64,000 bases of DNA from Fredinandcohnia onubensis (GCF_002734215.1 NZ_NSEB01000023.1:62102-126101), one strand, 5' to 3'; shown: positions 7,638 through 15,394, counted from the first letter of the stretch. Translations and numbers: made by a program. The notes: generated by a model from the sequence alone, not told the origin.

Positions 7638-8597
7638 ATGGCAGCAAAGGTTTTGTTTTTTGGAGATCCGGGAATTGATGATTCGATTGCGATTATGTAT
7701 GGATTACTCAATCCTGATATAGAAATAGTCGGGATTGTTCCGAGTTACGGTAATGTGACACAAGAACAAGCGATTCAGAATGTTGCCTATTTATTATCAT
7801 TAGCAGGCAAAACGGATATTCCAATCATAGCGGGTGCAAAGGGACCGTTATCTGGAGAAGCCACAGCTTATTACCCCGAAATCCATGGGGAAGAGGGTCT
7901 TGGCCCCATTCAACCACCTGATACACTTCCTGCAGCTGAGTTATTAAATTTTGATGAGATTTTTAAAATCATTGAGAAATATGAAAATGAACTTTATATC
8001 GTCGATGTTGGGCGATCAACATCACTTGCGATTGCCTTCATCCTTGGTGATGAGGTGATGAATAAAGTAAAAGGATTTTATATAATGGGTGGGGCCTTTT
8101 TTGTTCCTGGAAATGTCACCGCTGAAGCAGAGGCGAATTTTTATGGGGACCCAATTGCCTCAAACCTTGTATGTGAACGTGCACATAACCTTGCCATTCA
8201 TCCTCTAAATGTCACAATCCAAGCGATCTTAACTTCTGAAATGGTTGACCAAATTGTAAGGCAGGGAGCAAATAATCCATTCCGAAATTTAATTCGTCCC
8301 ATTTTTGATTATTATTATGAATTTTATAAGAAAAGCATGCCTGGTATTCAAGGGACACCACTACATGATGTTGTTGCTCTAAGCGCAATTGTTAATCCAT
8401 CCATTATGCAATATGCAAGGCGCAGAGTAAAAATCGAAATGTCCGGGATTTTAAAAGGGGTGAGCGTCGCGGATTTTCGTGCTAATCCAGACAAGGAGCT
8501 TGTTGAAACATTAGATCGGATTGCACTGCGTATTGATTATGAAAAATTCATCACTGATTTTATTCAAGTAATGACAAACGGTAGAGTGGATAGGTAG
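7638..8597 (+). CDS. Nucleoside hydrolase (IUNH family)
   Basis: Predicted N-ribohydrolase that cleaves a ribonucleoside into base and ribose. The N-terminal calcium-binding signature is present as GDPGIDDS (Asp10, Asp14, Asp15); family members usually read DTDPGxDD, so one aspartate is replaced. Later landmarks are the MGGAFFVPGNVT motif, NFYGDP, and HDVVAL near the end, all typical of the family. Start at 7638 from GGGAG 8 bases upstream; a GTG six bases earlier is less likely. 319 residues. It could feed bases to the pyrimidine catabolic genes at 42-55 kb, but they are not linked. Confidence 0.85.
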   Translation: MAAKVLFFGDPGIDDSIAIMYGLLNPDIEIVGIVPSYGNVTQEQAIQNVAYLLSLAGKTDIPIIAGAKGPLSGEATAYYPEIHGEEGLGPIQPPDTLPAAELLNFDEIFKIIEKYENELYIVDVGRSTSLAIAFILGDEVMNKVKGFYIMGGAFFVPGNVTAEAEANFYGDPIASNLVCERAHNLAIHPLNVTIQAILTSEMVDQIVRQGANNPFRNLIRPIFDYYYEFYKKSMPGIQGTPLHDVVALSAIVNPSIMQYARRRVKIEMSGILKGVSVADFRANPDKELVETLDRIALRIDYEKFITDFIQVMTNGRVDR

Positions 8598-8692
8598 TTA
8601 TATGTAGTCCTTTAGGGGCTCGAAATAGTTTTTAGAATGAAAATGGGACATTGGTAGCACGAAAGTATTTTTAATTTTCCGAAAATATACCC

Positions 8693-8738
8693 AAGCTTTC
8701 TTATTCACTTTTGGCATATAATGTTAATAAGGAAGCTT
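8693..8738. promoter_or_regulatory. Inverted repeat enclosing a TATAAT box
   Basis: AAGCTTTCTTATT (8693-8705) pairs with AATAAGGAAGCTT (8726-8738) with one mismatch; TATAAT sits inside at 8717-8722. It lies upstream of the small membrane protein gene at 8794, so it could be an operator over that promoter. Confidence 0.45.
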
Positions 8739-8793
8739 CCATTTGTTGCCTAAGGTCAAGCATTACTAAATCTGGACTTTAGGGGGTGATGAC

Positions 8794-9135
8794 ATGTTGT
8801 TGCATCTTGTGCTAGCAATCTTTATTGGTGGCTCTATGGGGTTATTGGGACATGCTAAAAAACAAGGGAAAATTGAGAAACCTCGTGTAACAAAACGCTT
8901 CATCTACCTTGGATTCTTAGAAGAAATGCTTATTGGAACCATTGCGGCAGTATTAATCGTAGCTTCGAGTGACACCGAATCGATTTTTCGTGTCATATTC
9001 CTTTCGATTTTAGCAGGTTACGGTGGTGAAAAAATTATTCAGGGATTTGGAGCCGTAAGACAACCTGATCGGCCAAACGAATTGCCGCCAAAAAATCTAG
9101 AACAGGAGAGCAATAAGAAGAATGATGCTATTTGA
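8794..9135 (+). CDS. Small membrane protein, DUF4257-like
   Basis: 113 residues with three hydrophobic segments (about 1-18, 38-60 and 66-80) and a charged, proline-containing C-terminal tail rich in Asn, Glu and Lys. The pattern MLLHLVLAIFIGGSMGLLGH, then RVTKRFIYLGFLEE, resembles the DUF4257 family of Bacillus membrane proteins; function unknown. RBS TAGGGGGTGATGAC gives a firm start. Followed by a hairpin terminator. Confidence 0.6.
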   Translation: MLLHLVLAIFIGGSMGLLGHAKKQGKIEKPRVTKRFIYLGFLEEMLIGTIAAVLIVASSDTESIFRVIFLSILAGYGGEKIIQGFGAVRQPDRPNELPPKNLEQESNKKNDAI

Positions 9136-9173
9136 AATTGGAAAATTTAAAAAAGAAAAACGTGGTGTTTTTT

Positions 9174-9220
9174 AATGACTCTTTTGGCAGGGAAACTGTG
9201 GAAGGGGTCATTTTTATTTT
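9174..9220 (+). terminator. Terminator after the DUF4257-like gene
   Basis: AATGACTCTTTT pairs imperfectly with AAGGGGTCATT, then T-rich DNA (TTTTTATTTTTT). Confidence 0.55.
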
Positions 9221-9243
9221 TTCGGAAAACAAATATGTCACAA

Positions 9244-9312
9244 TGTGGCAAAGGCTTTTGGCCACAAACTGTGGCCCCAAAACTAGTGTTGTTTCTATGA
9301 AAATGGTATAAT
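9244..9312 (+). promoter_or_regulatory. ykpA upstream region: palindromes and -10 box
   Basis: GGCCACA-AAC-TGTGGCC is a perfect 7-bp dyad at 9260-9276, and an extra TGTGGC at 9244-9249 could pair with the same GCCACA, giving two alternative hairpins. TATAAT follows at 9307-9312; no convincing -35 box is seen. The dyad lies just upstream of the likely -35 position and could bind a regulator. Confidence 0.45.
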
Positions 9313-9348
9313 CAGTAGCAATGATATGAAATGGAGGATTTATAATAC

Positions 9349-10968
9349 ATGATTACAGTTACAAATGTAGGTTTGCGTTACGGTGACCGCAAGCTTTTTG
9401 AAGATGTTAACATAAAATTTACACCGGGAAATTGTTATGGACTAATCGGAGCGAATGGTGCCGGAAAATCTACCTTTCTAAAAATCCTTTCAGGTGAGAT
9501 TGAGCCACAAACGGGTGACGTGCATATGACACCAGGTGAGCGCCTTGCATTCCTAAAACAAAACCACTTTGAATATGAAGAACATGAAGTTCTAAAAGTT
9601 GTGATTATGGGACATTCCCGTCTATATGAAGTGATGCAAGAAAAGGACGCAATCTACATGAAGCCTGATTTCTCAGATGAGGACGGAATGAGAGCTGCTG
9701 AGCTTGAAGGGGAATTTGCTGAGTTAAATGGTTGGGAAGCTGAATCTGAAGCAGCCATTCTTTTAAAAGGTTTAGGCATCCCAGAAGAGCTTCATACGAA
9801 GAAAATGGCAGAATTAACCGGTTCTGAGAAAGTAAAAGTGTTATTAGCGCAAGCCTTATTTGGTAAGCCAGATGTGCTTTTACTTGACGAGCCTACCAAC
9901 AACCTGGATTTAAAAGCAATCCAGTGGCTAGAGGAATTTTTAATTAACTTTGAAAACACCGTTATTGTTGTATCCCATGACCGTCATTTCTTAAATAAGG
10001 TATGTACGCACATGGCTGACCTCGATTATGGAAAAATCCAAATCTATGTTGGAAACTATGACTTCTGGTATGAATCAAGCCAGCTTGCTTCAAGAATGGC
10101 ACAAGATGCAAACCGTAAAAAAGAAGAGAAAATAAAGGAACTTCAAGCATTTATTGCGCGCTTTAGTGCTAATGCATCAAAATCAAAACAAGCAACTTCT
10201 CGTAAAAAGCTTTTAGATAAAATTTCACTTGATGATATCAGGCCGTCTTCTCGTCGTTATCCATTTGTTGGGTTTACGCCAGAGCGTGAAATCGGTAATG
10301 ACTTACTAAGTGTTGAAGGTCTTACAAAGACAATTGATGGCGTTAAGGTGCTTGATAATGTGAGTTTTATTATAAACAAAGGCGACAAGCTTGCGTTTGT
10401 AGGTAAAAGTGAAATTGCTATCACAACATTATTCAAGATTTTAAATGGTGAAATGGAAGCAGATAGCGGTACGTATAAATGGGGTGTAACAACATCACAA
10501 GCCTATTTCCCTAAGGACAACACGAAGTATTTTGATGGTAATGAGCCAACGTTAGTTGACTGGCTTCGTCAGTTCTCTCCAAATGATCAAAGTGAGAGTT
10601 TCCTACGAGGATTCCTAGGACGAATGCTATTCTCTGGTGAAGAAGTATTGAAAAAGCCAAGCGTTCTATCTGGAGGGGAAAAAGTACGTTGCATGCTTTC
10701 AAAAATGATGCTAAGTGGAGCGAACGTGCTTGTGCTCGATGACCCAACAAACCACTTAGACCTTGAGTCTATTACTGCTTTAAATAATGGATTAATCGCG
10801 TTCAAAGGATCCGTTTTATTTACATCACATGACCATCAGTTCGTTCAAACAATTGCGAACCGTATTATCGAAATTACACCAAATGGTCTTGTTGATAAGC
10901 AAATGTCATATGATGAATACCTTGAAAACACTGAGCTTCAAAAACAAGTAGAAGCGATGTATGCATAA
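9349..10968 (+). CDS. ykpA: ABC-F ATPase YkpA
   Basis: Soluble ABC-F protein with two nucleotide-binding domains and no membrane part; the family acts on ribosomes. First site: GANGAGKST (34-42), LTGSEKV (156-162), LLLDEPTNNLDL. Second site: the Walker A position reads GKSEIAITT (352-360), with Ile358 (ATC, 10420-10422) where the catalytic lysine is expected, and the Walker B reads LVLDDPTNHLDL, with Asp in place of the usual Glu; the signature LSGGEK is intact. Length 539 matches B. subtilis YkpA. RBS GGAGG. The second site may be a degenerate, non-hydrolysing one. Confidence 0.9.
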   Translation: MITVTNVGLRYGDRKLFEDVNIKFTPGNCYGLIGANGAGKSTFLKILSGEIEPQTGDVHMTPGERLAFLKQNHFEYEEHEVLKVVIMGHSRLYEVMQEKDAIYMKPDFSDEDGMRAAELEGEFAELNGWEAESEAAILLKGLGIPEELHTKKMAELTGSEKVKVLLAQALFGKPDVLLLDEPTNNLDLKAIQWLEEFLINFENTVIVVSHDRHFLNKVCTHMADLDYGKIQIYVGNYDFWYESSQLASRMAQDANRKKEEKIKELQAFIARFSANASKSKQATSRKKLLDKISLDDIRPSSRRYPFVGFTPEREIGNDLLSVEGLTKTIDGVKVLDNVSFIINKGDKLAFVGKSEIAITTLFKILNGEMEADSGTYKWGVTTSQAYFPKDNTKYFDGNEPTLVDWLRQFSPNDQSESFLRGFLGRMLFSGEEVLKKPSVLSGGEKVRCMLSKMMLSGANVLVLDDPTNHLDLESITALNNGLIAFKGSVLFTSHDHQFVQTIANRIIEITPNGLVDKQMSYDEYLENTELQKQVEAMYA

Positions 10969-10972
10969 TATG

Positions 10973-11006
10973 AAAAACCGTCTTCCCTTATAGGGAGACG
11001 GTTTTT
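10973..11006. terminator. Bidirectional terminator, ykpA and GerP-type gene
   Basis: AAAAACCGTCTTCCC pairs with GGGAGACGGTTTTT. It is T-rich on both strands and lies between two convergent genes. Confidence 0.9.
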
Positions 11007-11223
11007 ATGTGTTGGAAATATTTGAGTCGACGCCATCCGGGTCAAAGGTATTGGATGTACTCGTACCATTATTATTTGTAATATTGATACCCGTATTAAA
11101 TGATCCCGAACCTGCGATTGTTTTACTAGTTGAAGTAGGAGAGACATAAAAGGAATTACCTGTGGTGATAACACCTTCATTGCTGTTAATTCGTATTGGT
11201 CCTAAAAAGATAGAAGCCATATG
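11005..11223 (-). CDS. Spore germination protein, GerPA/GerPF family
   Basis: 72-residue protein of the GerPA/GerPF family, needed in Bacillus for germinant access through the spore coat. Typical features are the N-terminal short strands, GVITTGNSFYVSP, then GSGSFNTGINITNNNG and NTFDPDGVDS near the end. The start at 11223 has AAGGTGG about 10 bases upstream; an ATG at 11244 has no ribosome binding site. It is a single gene, not part of a gerP hexacistronic operon. Its start codon lies in one arm of a perfect inverted repeat (11215-11267). Expression in the mother cell late in sporulation is expected from the family. Confidence 0.8.
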   Translation of the reverse strand, partial: HMASIFLGPIRINSNEGVITTGNSFYVSPTSTSKTIAGSGSFNTGINITNNNGTSTSNTFDPDGVDSNISNT

Positions 11224-11267
11224 CTTTGCACCACCTTCATTCATCTTGGTAGTACTAGCATATGGCT
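11215..11267. repeat. 11-bp perfect inverted repeat over the GerP-type start codon
   Basis: AGCCATATGCT (11215-11225) and AGCATATGGCT (11257-11267), 31 bases apart. In the minus-strand mRNA the second arm contains the ATG start and the loop holds the ribosome binding site, so the hairpin could limit initiation. Confidence 0.6.
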
Positions 11268-11330
11268 CCTATGGAAATGTGAAAGGTACAAACCACTATA
11301 AATTCAAAAAGGATAAGCCGTTGTGGCTAA

Positions 11331-11516
11331 TCACTTACCTAATAATGCTAAGATTCCTTTGAAAATTAGAACAAATGAGAAGACGATCATCGTAAGAGCC
11401 CCAACAAGAGAAAAGACAGAATGTAGGCTGGTTAAGACGGTATCATATTCTGTTACCTTAATAAGGGCAAAACCTGCTAATATACACGCCAAAAATAAAA
11501 TAGCCAATTTATCCAT
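11331..11516 (-). CDS. Small two-helix membrane protein
   Basis: 61 residues, almost entirely two hydrophobic helices (about 3-22 and 33-57) with a short polar turn. No family recognised. GGAGGG about 10 bases upstream of the ATG supports translation. Transcribed divergently from the small gene at 11696. The reading frames on the opposite strand lack ribosome binding sites. Confidence 0.6.
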   Translation of the reverse strand: MDKLAILFLACILAGFALIKVTEYDTVLTSLHSVFSLVGALTMIVFSFVLIFKGILALLGK

Positions 11517-11695
11517 GGTGATTTTTCCCTCCTTTACTTCATCATATGTCCCAATTGTGTAGAAAGTGAGGGAAACTTACGATGTACTACACATTTTTTC
11601 AAAATCAGGAATAAAAACTATTTTCGTGAATACAATGGTCATGTCGGAAAAAAAGTGAATAAAATTGAAGGTTAGAAAACGATAGGGTGGGAAAG

Positions 11696-11851
11696 ATGGC
11701 ATTAGTTAAAAATTGTATTATTGTAGTACTGTTTGCGCTGTTAGTGGTGGGAATGATTTTACTTGGAGTAAGGACGATTGAGGCAAAGGGAAATCCAACA
11801 GTGATGAAGACAACAGATGAAATATATGTTGAAAAAACCGTTCATTTCTAG
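11696..11851 (+). CDS. 51-residue membrane peptide
   Basis: ATG at 11696 with GGGTGG 5 bases upstream; stop TAG at 11849-11851. The product has one N-terminal transmembrane helix (ALVKNCIIVVLFALLVVGM) followed by a short polar tail ending TDEIYVEKTVHF. Its last codons form the left arm of a terminator hairpin, so gene end and terminator overlap. Function unknown; the family may be limited to Bacillus-like species. Confidence 0.6.
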   Translation: MALVKNCIIVVLFALLVVGMILLGVRTIEAKGNPTVMKTTDEIYVEKTVHF

Positions 11852-11869
11852 GGGAATGACGGTTTTTTT
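11832..11869 (+). terminator. Terminator overlapping the 3' end of the 51-residue gene
   Basis: AAAAAACCGTTCATTTC pairs with GGAATGACGGTTTTTTT; the stop codon lies in the loop. Confidence 0.75.
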
Positions 11870-11882
11870 ATTTACTTATAAA

Positions 11883-11912
11883 AAAAGGAGGCCCAGTATA
11901 TGGACCCCCTTT
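11883..11912 (-). terminator. Terminator of the SASP gene
   Basis: On the minus strand AAAAGGGGGTCC, 7-base loop, GGGCCTCCTTTT followed by more Ts. Confidence 0.8.
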
Positions 11913-11923
11913 TAGGTGAATTG

Positions 11924-12118
11924 TTACTGTTGTGAACCGTTTGTAAGTTGCTGCTGCGCCATTGCGACGAGGCGTTTCGTCATCTCGCCTCCAACGGAGC
12001 CGTTCGCACGTGCGGTCGTATCTGCACCAAGCTGAACTCCAAACTCATTGGCGATTTCTTCTTTCATTTGATCTAGAGCATTTTCGCTACCAGGAACCAA
12101 TAGTTTGTTTCTTGCCAT
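11924..12118 (-). CDS. Alpha/beta-type small acid-soluble spore protein
   Basis: 64-residue DNA-binding protein that coats and protects spore DNA. Both family signatures are present: the germination-protease cleavage region [15 protein letters not shown] and the block [16 protein letters not shown]. It resembles B. subtilis SspD/SspB in length and sequence; I cannot assign which paralogue. Forespore (SigG) transcription is expected from the family, but I could not point to a convincing SigG promoter upstream. A short dyad (GAGTAA/TTACTC, 12147-12166) lies about 30 bp before the start. RBS GGGAGTG. Confidence 0.92.
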   Translation of the reverse strand: MARNKLLVPGSENALDQMKEEIANEFGVQLGADTTARANGSVGGEMTKRLVAMAQQQLTNGSQQ

Positions 12119-12230
12119 GATACATCACTCCCGACAGAAGTTTTTTGAGTAACCAAACGATTACTCATTCTTAACTTCCCACGCAATGTGATTATCATGC
12201 TTGGAAATGTGGCCCAATTTATGCCTTCAG

Positions 12231-12373
12231 TCGTTTAGGGAACAATTAACTTGAGTTAGGTCACAATAAATCAAAGTTAGGGCACAATCCTAATCAGTTA
12301 GGGAACAATTATTCAAAGTTAGGGCGCAATTATTCATAACTAGGGTACAATGCACCCTAAACTATGGCATAAT
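12231..12373. repeat. 21-bp tandem repeat array (GTTAGGGNACAAT)
   Basis: The core TTAGGG or a variant recurs at 12235, 12256, 12277, 12298, 12319 and 12340, exactly 21 bases apart, then at 12361-12362. The consensus is AGTTAGGGCACAATTATTCAA. About seven units, slightly diverged, between the SASP gene and the CobW gene. No coding potential; the period is 7 codons, but stops (TAG, TAA) occur in the unit. Confidence 0.9.
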
Positions 12374-12387
12374 TTTTCCTGAAGTAC

Positions 12388-13320
12388 CTATTCAACCTTC
12401 AAACTTTCTTCCTCTAGTTTCTCCATTTCTGCCTTCATCCATGTTGGGTCCAACTTTTCACCGATAAATACCAAAGTTGGCTTATAATTCATAAGCTCTT
12501 TTAAGTAAATGGGCGTTCCATAGGAGTATTGGAATAAATAAGTGTTATTCGAATGGGTAAACTTTAAATAGCCCTTAATTCGGTAAATTGTTTCAGGCAT
12601 CTTTCTGAGCCATTCTTCAAATAAATCGAGATCGAGTGCATTTGAAAATGTATGCACATATGTTTTAAGCTTTAAATCGAGATGTACATGTGCTCGCTCA
12701 TGTGGTTTTCGTTCAGCTTTTTTTATTGTACGGAGATCATCAAGCTTCACAGCTGCATGCTTTGTTAACAGGCTTCGTGCCTCGCTGTTAATGGATTGAA
12801 TTTCAAAAATTATTTGTCCTTGTTCCATTTCAGACAACTGGTCGATTTTATTAAGTAATAGCACATCCGCATGATGAATCTGTTCACGTAAAAGCATTTG
12901 TAATTGAGGACTTAAGGAATCTCTTTCTTTCCAACGGTTCACATCGATTAGTGTAACAATCGACTGTACAAATAATTGATCAGCAAAAAGCGGTGACATA
13001 CATGCATCAAGCACTTCAATTGGATGAGCAACACCCGTTGTTTCAATATAGATGGCATCTAAGTCATAATCCTGTAAAAGTCCTTGCAAATGGACCTCAA
13101 GCTGTCCTTGAATCGTACAGCAAACACAGCCATTAAGCAGTTCTTTAAGTGGGGTGTTACCTGAAACTGCGTTTGAATCAATCGAAACCTTACCTAATTC
13201 GTTCATAACAACCGCAACTTTTCGATTTAATTGCTTTTCTTGAGTAAGAATATTTTGTAATAAAGTGGTTTTACCACTTCCTAAAAATCCAGATAAAATA
13301 AAAACCTCAACTTTTTCCAT
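12388..13320 (-). CDS. CobW/YjiA-family (COG0523) GTP-binding metal protein
   Basis: G3E-family P-loop GTPase, probably a metal chaperone or metal-insertion factor. Seen: Walker A GFLGSGKTT (11-19), metal-binding CVCC (65-68) after LLNG, ETTGVAHP (93-100), and NKID (157-160). The C-terminal CobW domain follows residue about 210. The usual switch NEFG is NELG here. B. subtilis has a zinc-regulated relative (YciC), but no Zur box is evident upstream, so zinc control is not claimed. 310 residues. Transcribed away from the ABC-F gene, sharing its intergenic region. Confidence 0.85.
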   Translation of the reverse strand: MEKVEVFILSGFLGSGKTTLLQNILTQEKQLNRKVAVVMNELGKVSIDSNAVSGNTPLKELLNGCVCCTIQGQLEVHLQGLLQDYDLDAIYIETTGVAHPIEVLDACMSPLFADQLFVQSIVTLIDVNRWKERDSLSPQLQMLLREQIHHADVLLLNKIDQLSEMEQGQIIFEIQSINSEARSLLTKHAAVKLDDLRTIKKAERKPHERAHVHLDLKLKTYVHTFSNALDLDLFEEWLRKMPETIYRIKGYLKFTHSNNTYLFQYSYGTPIYLKELMNYKPTLVFIGEKLDPTWMKAEMEKLEEESLKVE

Positions 13321-13425
13321 AAAAACTCCTCATTCTTAATACTACCTTTTCTTATTAAAGGTGAATAACTTCTATTATAGCGAAAAATTGCTTATAGAGA
13401 AAAGAAGGAACCTTGTTAGTTGGAT

Positions 13426-13455
13426 TTGACAGAAATTAGGTATCAATAATATACT
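13426..13455 (+). promoter_or_regulatory. Promoter of the ABC-F resistance-type gene
   Basis: TTGACA (13426-13431), 18-bp spacer, TATACT (13450-13455). Transcription would start near 13462 and give a leader of about 200 nt. Confidence 0.75.
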
Positions 13456-13461
13456 AAACCT

Positions 13462-13662
13462 AACAAAACTCGAAAGGAATGGTAAGGGGCAATGGATAAC
13501 TAATCTTATTTTCGTACCGATTTTTCATTAAGGAAAAAACGTGTATCTAGAGAATAGGATTCGTATGCCCATTTCCATGTCCTTTTGTACAATACAATTG
13601 TACGTTTATTTGTGATGGAAAAAATACGTCCTCTCTAGATACATTCTAGGGAGGTTTTTTTT
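13462..13662 (+). promoter_or_regulatory. Attenuator leader of the ABC-F gene
   Basis: The leader ends in an intrinsic terminator directly before the start codon. CCTCTCTAGA (13630-13639) pairs with TCTAGGGAGG (13645-13654), then eight Ts, then ATG at 13663. The ribosome binding site GGGAGG is inside the 3' arm. A distant segment TGTATCTAGAGA (13542-13553) is perfectly complementary to TCTCTAGATACA (13632-13643) and can act as antiterminator. Tiny upstream frames start at 13479 (6 codons) and 13492 (ATG GAT AAC TAA). The layout matches ribosome-stalling attenuation known for vmlR-type genes. A further hairpin, GTACAAT/ATTGTAC, lies near 13587-13604. Confidence 0.8.
13630..13662 (+). terminator. 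Regulated terminator before the ABC-F start codon
   Basis: Ten-bp stem with one G-T pair, loop TACAT, and eight Ts ending at the base before ATG. It doubles as a ribosome-binding-site sequesterer. Confidence 0.85.
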
Positions 13663-15351
13663 ATGACGATTTTAAAAATGAGCGGGGTTCAAAAAAGTTA
13701 CGGAGATAAGATGATCCTAAATCATATTGAATGTACGATTCAAAGAGGAGACCGAATTGGGATTGTCGGGGATAATGGCGCTGGCAAGACAACGTTAGCA
13801 AACATCATAACCGGGAAAATTAAAATTGATAAAGGGTCAATTGACATGCCTTCTGGCCCCATTTCAATCGGATATGTAAAACAGGCTGCTGAAGCAGCCT
13901 ATGACGAACTCGAGGAAGCGGCTATTTCCGGGGTGATATTGGAACAAACGAGTCAACTTGGGTTAATGAAGGTACACACTTGGGACCAAGAAAGAGCAGC
14001 ACATTTAAGTGGTGGAGAGAAAACAAAGCTATCCCTTGCAAAAGTATGGTCATCTTCGTCTGAGCTTCTAATACTTGATGAACCGACAAACCATCTTGAT
14101 TTAAAAGGAGTGGAATGGCTGATTGAGGAAATGAAGGCTTATCAAGGAGCCATTCTTGTTATTTCACATGACCGGTACTTTCTTGATCAAACGGTTAGTC
14201 AAATTTTGGAAATCGAAGGCGGCAATTCGTATATTTACCAAGGGAATTATACGAATTACTATGAGGAGAAGGAAAGGTTGTATCAAAGCCAGCTCCATCA
14301 ATACGACATTCAGCAAAAGCATAAAGAAAAAATTGAAAACCAACTGAGTAATTTGCAAAATTGGTCAGATAAAGCACATCGTCAATCGACGAAACAAGAA
14401 GGTTTTAAGGAATTCTATCGGGTTAAAGCAAAGAAAATGGATAAACAAATGAAGTCCAAATTAAAACGGCTTGAAAAAGAGCTTGAAAAGAATAAAGTTG
14501 AAAAGCCGAAGGAAAAGGATGAGTTGCAATTTCACTTCAAACAAAATAAAAAGAGAGGAAAACGAATCGTTGAAGTGAAAAATGGTGAAATGAAATTTGG
14601 AGAAAGGGTCTTGTTTCAGAAAAGCCATTTTTATGTGAAGTTTGGGGAAAGAATTGGAATTCTTGGTGAAAATGGCTGTGGGAAGACCACCTTGCTTCGC
14701 ATAATTATGGGGGAGGAACGGCTTTCAAGAGGGGAGTTATGGAAAAGTAATTCCTTGAAAATCGGTTATCTGTCACAAGATATGACAGACTTAGATGAAG
14801 CAAAGACAATTCTAGAATATCTTGATGTTAACGGTAGAGACGCGATAAATGAAGCAAGAACGATATTTGCAAACATCGGGTTTCATGCAGATAAAATCAA
14901 ACAGCCCATCTCCACATTAAGCTTTGGGGAACGAACGAGAATTAAGCTTGTTAAACTTTTGTTAGATGAAGTTGATGTACTGATATTAGATGAACCAACC
15001 AACCACCTTGACCTTGCTAGCCGGGAATCACTTGAAAAAATGTTACAGTCCTTTGAAGGTACAATTTTAACGGTTTCCCATGATCACTATTTTCTTAAAA
15101 AGATGTGTGACAAACTACTTGTTTTTCATAATCAAGTCATTAAAAGAGTGGAAATAGGACTCGAAGAATATCAGCAAAAAAATCATCAAGAACCTAAGGC
15201 AATACAAAACGAGGAAGAAGAAAAGCTACTAATTGAAAATGAGATAAGTGCAACAATCGGCCAATTGTCTATACTGTCAAAGGATGACCCTCAATACGAG
15301 GAGCTAGACAAAAGACTTTTAGTATTAATGAAAAAGAAAAGAGAGCTATGA
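13663..15351 (+). CDS. VmlR-like ABC-F ribosomal protection protein
   Basis: 562-residue ABC-F ATPase with two complete ATP sites: GDNGAGKTT (36-44), LSGGEK (115-120), LILDEPTNHLDL (136-147), and GENGCGKTT (335-343) with a second DEPTNHLDL. The linker between domains (about 200-285) contains NWSDKAHRQSTKQEGFKE and RVKAKK, very close to my recollection of the VmlR/ExpZ linker of B. subtilis, the part that reaches the ribosomal peptidyl-transferase centre. A charged C-terminal extension follows residue 500. These proteins confer resistance to lincosamide, streptogramin A or pleuromutilin drugs; the exact spectrum here cannot be read from sequence. The attenuator leader strongly supports antibiotic-induced expression. 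Confidence 0.85.
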   Translation: MTILKMSGVQKSYGDKMILNHIECTIQRGDRIGIVGDNGAGKTTLANIITGKIKIDKGSIDMPSGPISIGYVKQAAEAAYDELEEAAISGVILEQTSQLGLMKVHTWDQERAAHLSGGEKTKLSLAKVWSSSSELLILDEPTNHLDLKGVEWLIEEMKAYQGAILVISHDRYFLDQTVSQILEIEGGNSYIYQGNYTNYYEEKERLYQSQLHQYDIQQKHKEKIENQLSNLQNWSDKAHRQSTKQEGFKEFYRVKAKKMDKQMKSKLKRLEKELEKNKVEKPKEKDELQFHFKQNKKRGKRIVEVKNGEMKFGERVLFQKSHFYVKFGERIGILGENGCGKTTLLRIIMGEERLSRGELWKSNSLKIGYLSQDMTDLDEAKTILEYLDVNGRDAINEARTIFANIGFHADKIKQPISTLSFGERTRIKLVKLLLDEVDVLILDEPTNHLDLASRESLEKMLQSFEGTILTVSHDHYFLKKMCDKLLVFHNQVIKRVEIGLEEYQQKNHQEPKAIQNEEEEKLLIENEISATIGQLSILSKDDPQYEELDKRLLVLMKKKREL

Positions 15352-15355
15352 GGAG

Positions 15356-15390
15356 AAAAAAGTTCAGTGTCCTCAACACTGAACTTTTTC
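15356..15390. terminator. Bidirectional terminator, ABC-F gene and TRAP operon
   Basis: AAAAAAGTTCAGTGT pairs with ACACTGAACTTTTTC around CCTCA. It separates convergent genes. Confidence 0.92.
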
Positions 15391-15394
15391 TTAT

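Noticed and set aside
11162-11562. Plus-strand frames opposite the GerP-type and two-helix membrane genes
   Set aside because: No ribosome binding site; the opposite-strand genes have family similarity or good start signals.
13663-15351. Drug export function for the ABC-F protein
   Set aside because: No membrane segments are present; ABC-F proteins act on the ribosome.
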